Part shown: positions 5,947-7,984 of the stretch, one piece after another | Position numbering within the stretch: the stretch's first letter is position 1 | Layout of the letters: each line of letters begins with the position of its first letter | Source of the DNA: CAZRDB01 sp964598695 | GTDB taxonomy: Bacteria; Armatimonadota; Zipacnadia; UBA1398 | Assembly (NCBI GenBank): GCA_964598695.1 | Contig: CAZRDB010000212.1 | Coordinates: 1-7,984 of the forward strand | Length of the DNA stretch: 7,984 nt | Direction of reading: 5' to 3' | Notes under the pieces: generated by a model | Databases searched by the model: none | Seen by the model: only the letters and a program-made list of their open reading frames with translations | Told to the model about the DNA's origin: nothing | Position numbers and translations under genes: made by a program

Positions 5947-7056
5947 ATGCTCACGCTGCAGGCATTACCGGCGCGCCAGGGGGATGCGCTCTGGGTCCGG
6001 TGGGGCGACGACGGCGCGCACCAGTTGCTCGTCGACATGGGTACCGGGGAGGTGGGAACGGCGCTGCGGGCGCGGCTCGAGCGTCTGGCTCCGACCGCAC
6101 GGCGGTTCGAGTTGCTGGTGGGAACGCACGTCGACAGCGACCACATCGGCGGCATGCTCACCTGTCTGGCCGAGGCGGGGCCGATGGAGGGGCTCGAGCT
6201 CGGCGAGGTCTGGTTCAACGGATGGGAGCACCTGCACGGGCGGAGCGTCGCTCTCGGGCCGCGTTCGGGCGGCCTGGGACCGCGCGGGCCGGTCGAGGGT
6301 GAGCGGTTCTCGAGCTGGCTCGCCGGCCAGCGCTGGAACACCGCGTTCGGCGGCGGGCCGGTGTGGCGGAGGCCGGGCGAGCCTCCGCGGCGGGTCGAGC
6401 TCGCGGGCGGCCTGGCGCTGACCGTTCTGGGGCCCACGCCGCATCGGTTGCGGGAGCTGCAGGACACCTGGGCGGACGAGGTCAACGAGGCGATTCGCAA
6501 GGGCCGGCTGGAGGGGCCGCCGCGCGAGTCGGAGCGGGCCGGTCCCGTGCCCCCGCCGTGGCTCGAGAGCGAGGAGGGTCTCGCCGCCCTGGCCGAGGAT
6601 GCGTGGGAGCCCGACGACAGCGCGGCGAACGGCAGCAGCATCGTCCTGCTACTCGAGTACAGGGGCGTCAGGCTCCTGCTCGCGGGCGACGCCTACGGGG
6701 AAGACGTCGTCGAGGGCTTGCGGACGCTGGGCGGTGGTTGGCCGGTCGGGCTGGATGCCTTCAAGCTGCCGCACCATGGCAGCAAGCGCAACGTCAGCGA
6801 GGCGCTCGTGCAGGCGGTCAGGTGCCCCCTGTGGCTGTTCTCAACCGACGGGACGCAGCACCGACACCCCGACGCGCCAGCGGTTGCCCGCGTGCTGCGA
6901 GGCGAGCATGGGACCAGACCGGTGCTGGCATTCAACGTCTCGAGCCGGTGCAACTCGTGGTGGAGCAACGCCGGCTGGCGCCGCCGATTTCGCTACAGCG
7001 TGCGGTTCGGCGATGCGCAGGACGGCCTCGCGCTGGTGTTCTCCGAGGCGACCTGA
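5947..7056 (+). CDS. Stand-alone ComEC/Rec2-type metallo-beta-lactamase-fold hydrolase
   Basis: The 369-residue product is a predicted metal-dependent hydrolase. Motifs run in order: GDALWVRW (12-19) and LLVDMG (27-32); the metal-binding THVDSDHIGG (60-69, with H61, D63, D65, H66); LLLAGD (243-248, bridging D248); KLPHHGSKRN (273-282, H276/H277); and DGTQHRHPD (301-309). As in the ComEC C-terminal domain, the first His of the usual HxHxDH is replaced (T60 here). Unlike ComEC there are no membrane segments, so it is a soluble stand-alone enzyme. The metal motif and the LLLAGD strand are separated by about 175 residues with a long charged, Pro-rich insertion (about 165-225), which may shape the active site or bind a partner. 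Relatives act on nucleic acid or phosphoesters, but many are uncharacterised, so the substrate is open. It is divergent from the protease block and 151 bases upstream of the patatin gene, possibly in one unit with it. Confidence 0.92.
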   Translation: MLTLQALPARQGDALWVRWGDDGAHQLLVDMGTGEVGTALRARLERLAPTARRFELLVGTHVDSDHIGGMLTCLAEAGPMEGLELGEVWFNGWEHLHGRSVALGPRSGGLGPRGPVEGERFSSWLAGQRWNTAFGGGPVWRRPGEPPRRVELAGGLALTVLGPTPHRLRELQDTWADEVNEAIRKGRLEGPPRESERAGPVPPPWLESEEGLAALAEDAWEPDDSAANGSSIVLLLEYRGVRLLLAGDAYGEDVVEGLRTLGGGWPVGLDAFKLPHHGSKRNVSEALVQAVRCPLWLFSTDGTQHRHPDAPAVARVLRGEHGTRPVLAFNVSSRCNSWWSNAGWRRRFRYSVRFGDAQDGLALVFSEAT

Positions 7057-7110
7057 CGGCGGCCCATCCCACGCCCCCGGCAGCGAGGCCGCGCGAGACG
7101 GATCCGGTGG

Positions 7111-7116
7111 TACGCT
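7111..7116 (+). promoter_or_regulatory. Weak candidate -10 element before the patatin gene
   Basis: TACGCT, in the context GTGGTACGCTG, resembles -10 regions of high-GC bacteria (TAnnnT). It lies about 90 bases before the patatin start. No matching -35 hexamer is found 16-18 bases upstream. If real, the phospholipase gene can be transcribed separately from the MBL-fold gene. Confidence 0.2.
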
Positions 7117-7196
7117 GTCCGCAGTCAGATCAGGCACATGGCTCGCGGCGAACGGGATCGGCATCTGCCGTGGGAGCGTCGCCGGGGGCGAGGCGC

Positions 7197-7202
7197 AGGA
7201 GG
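7197..7202 (+). promoter_or_regulatory. Ribosome-binding site of the patatin gene
   Basis: A perfect AGGAGG lies five bases before the ATG at 7208-7210. This fixes the start in a frame that stays open to the window edge. Confidence 0.8.
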
Positions 7203-7207
7203 CAGAC

Positions 7208-7984
7208 ATGGCGCCAGTGATCGAGGGTGGTGCGCGGCAGAGTGCGGCGGTGGACGGCGAGCGGCTGGCGCTCTGCCTGTCGGGCGGAGGGTTTCGTGCC
7301 TCGCTCTTCCACCTCGGGGTGCTGCGGCGGCTGTGGGAGCTGGGGATCCTGGGACAGGTCACGACGCTCAGCTCGGTATCGGGCGGCAGCATCCTGGCGG
7401 GTTTCCTGGCCGACGCCATGTGCCGGCACGGCTGGACCTCGCTGGCCGAGGTCACGGACTGGGAGCACCAGATCGCCGGGTCGTTCCGCCGATTCGTGTC
7501 GCGCGACCTCTGCACCTGGCCGATCCTCGCCCACGCGCTGTGGAGCTGGGCGTTCCCCGGGCCGCGCGCCAGGGCGATGGTGAGACGCTACCAGGGGCGG
7601 CTGTCCAGGCGACGGCTGCGCGAGATCCCCGAGTCACCCCGCTTCGTGTTCTGCGCCACCGACGTGGCGTTCGGGGTGAGCTGGGTCTTCACCCGGGCGA
7701 GGGTGGGCGACTACCGGGCCGGCTATGCCCGCACGCCGGCGTCATTGCCGCTCGCGTACGCGGTCGCCGCCTCGGCGTGCTTCCCGCCGGTGTTCGGGCC
7801 GATGCGCGTGCCGATCCCGCCGGGGGAGTTCAGGAGGGGCAAGTACCGCGAAGCGGACCGGGCCAGGATCATGCAGCGGGTGGCGCTGTCGGATGGCGGG
7901 GTGTACGACAACCTCGGCCTCGAGCCGGCGCTGCGCAACCACCACACGGCGATCGTCTCGGACGCCGGAGCGCCGTTCGAGTTC
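7208..7984 (+). CDS. Patatin-like phospholipase (3' end beyond the window)
   Basis: From the ATG at 7208 the frame is open for exactly 259 codons to the right edge. The product is a predicted lipid acyl hydrolase with a Ser-Asp dyad. The Gly-rich oxyanion loop is LSGGGFRAS (24-32). The nucleophile is S58 in SSVSGGS (55-61), a variant of GxSxG with Ser in the first position. The patatin-typical AASACFPPVFGP is at 188-199. The catalytic Asp is D229 in DGGVYDNLG (229-237). Between them, residues 100-140 are Trp- and Arg-rich (TWPILAHALWSWAF, 103-116), suiting a lid or membrane-contact segment. No signal peptide precedes the domain, so action at the inner face of the membrane is likely. Patatin enzymes serve as membrane-degrading effectors in some anti-phage systems and as ordinary lipases in others; the context does not decide. 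Arginine is encoded by AGG/AGA in 7 of 31 cases I counted, a mild hint of different codon habit. The C-terminus is not visible. Confidence 0.93.
   Translation, partial: MAPVIEGGARQSAAVDGERLALCLSGGGFRASLFHLGVLRRLWELGILGQVTTLSSVSGGSILAGFLADAMCRHGWTSLAEVTDWEHQIAGSFRRFVSRDLCTWPILAHALWSWAFPGPRARAMVRRYQGRLSRRRLREIPESPRFVFCATDVAFGVSWVFTRARVGDYRAGYARTPASLPLAYAVAASACFPPVFGPMRVPIPPGEFRRGKYREADRARIMQRVALSDGGVYDNLGLEPALRNHHTAIVSDAGAPFEF

Overview
The window is very GC-rich (about 70% by eye), with G/C-ending codons and strong AGGAGG-type Shine-Dalgarno sites. That fits a high-GC bacterium, such as an actinobacterium, a chloroflexotan or a myxobacterium. No gene here settles which. I see no tRNA, rRNA, CRISPR array or insertion sequence.

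Layout, left to right. The first 175 bases hold the N-terminus of a minus-strand gene that runs off the left edge. A gene-free stretch of 557 bases (176-732) follows. Then comes a minus-strand block of three genes, transcribed right to left: a papain-like (C1A) cysteine peptidase (4771-5691), a caspase-fold/metacaspase-like peptidase (3874-4707), and a 1002-residue protein that I do not recognise (733-3741). A 255-base divergent promoter region (5692-5946) separates this block from two plus-strand genes: a stand-alone ComEC/Rec2-type metallo-beta-lactamase-fold hydrolase (5947-7056) and a patatin-like phospholipase (7208 to the right edge, incomplete).

The genes are best read as an accessory, effector-like neighbourhood, not housekeeping. 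Two cysteine peptidases from different clans (CA and CD), both without signal peptides, sit in one transcription unit with a large orphan protein that could be their substrate, scaffold or partner. The divergent pair supplies a predicted metal-dependent hydrolase and a lipid acyl hydrolase. Caspase, MBL-fold and patatin enzymes are all known effector types in bacterial conflict and cell-suicide systems. However, no NTPase, nucleotide cyclase or other recognisable sensor lies in this window, so a defence role is inference only.

Regulatory hints are a 26-base operator-like inverted repeat in the divergent promoter region, a near copy of its core (16 of 17 bases, same orientation) in the gene-free stretch on the left, a GC-rich hairpin abutting the caspase gene's ribosome-binding site, and a perfect 9-bp stem between the caspase gene and the orphan gene.
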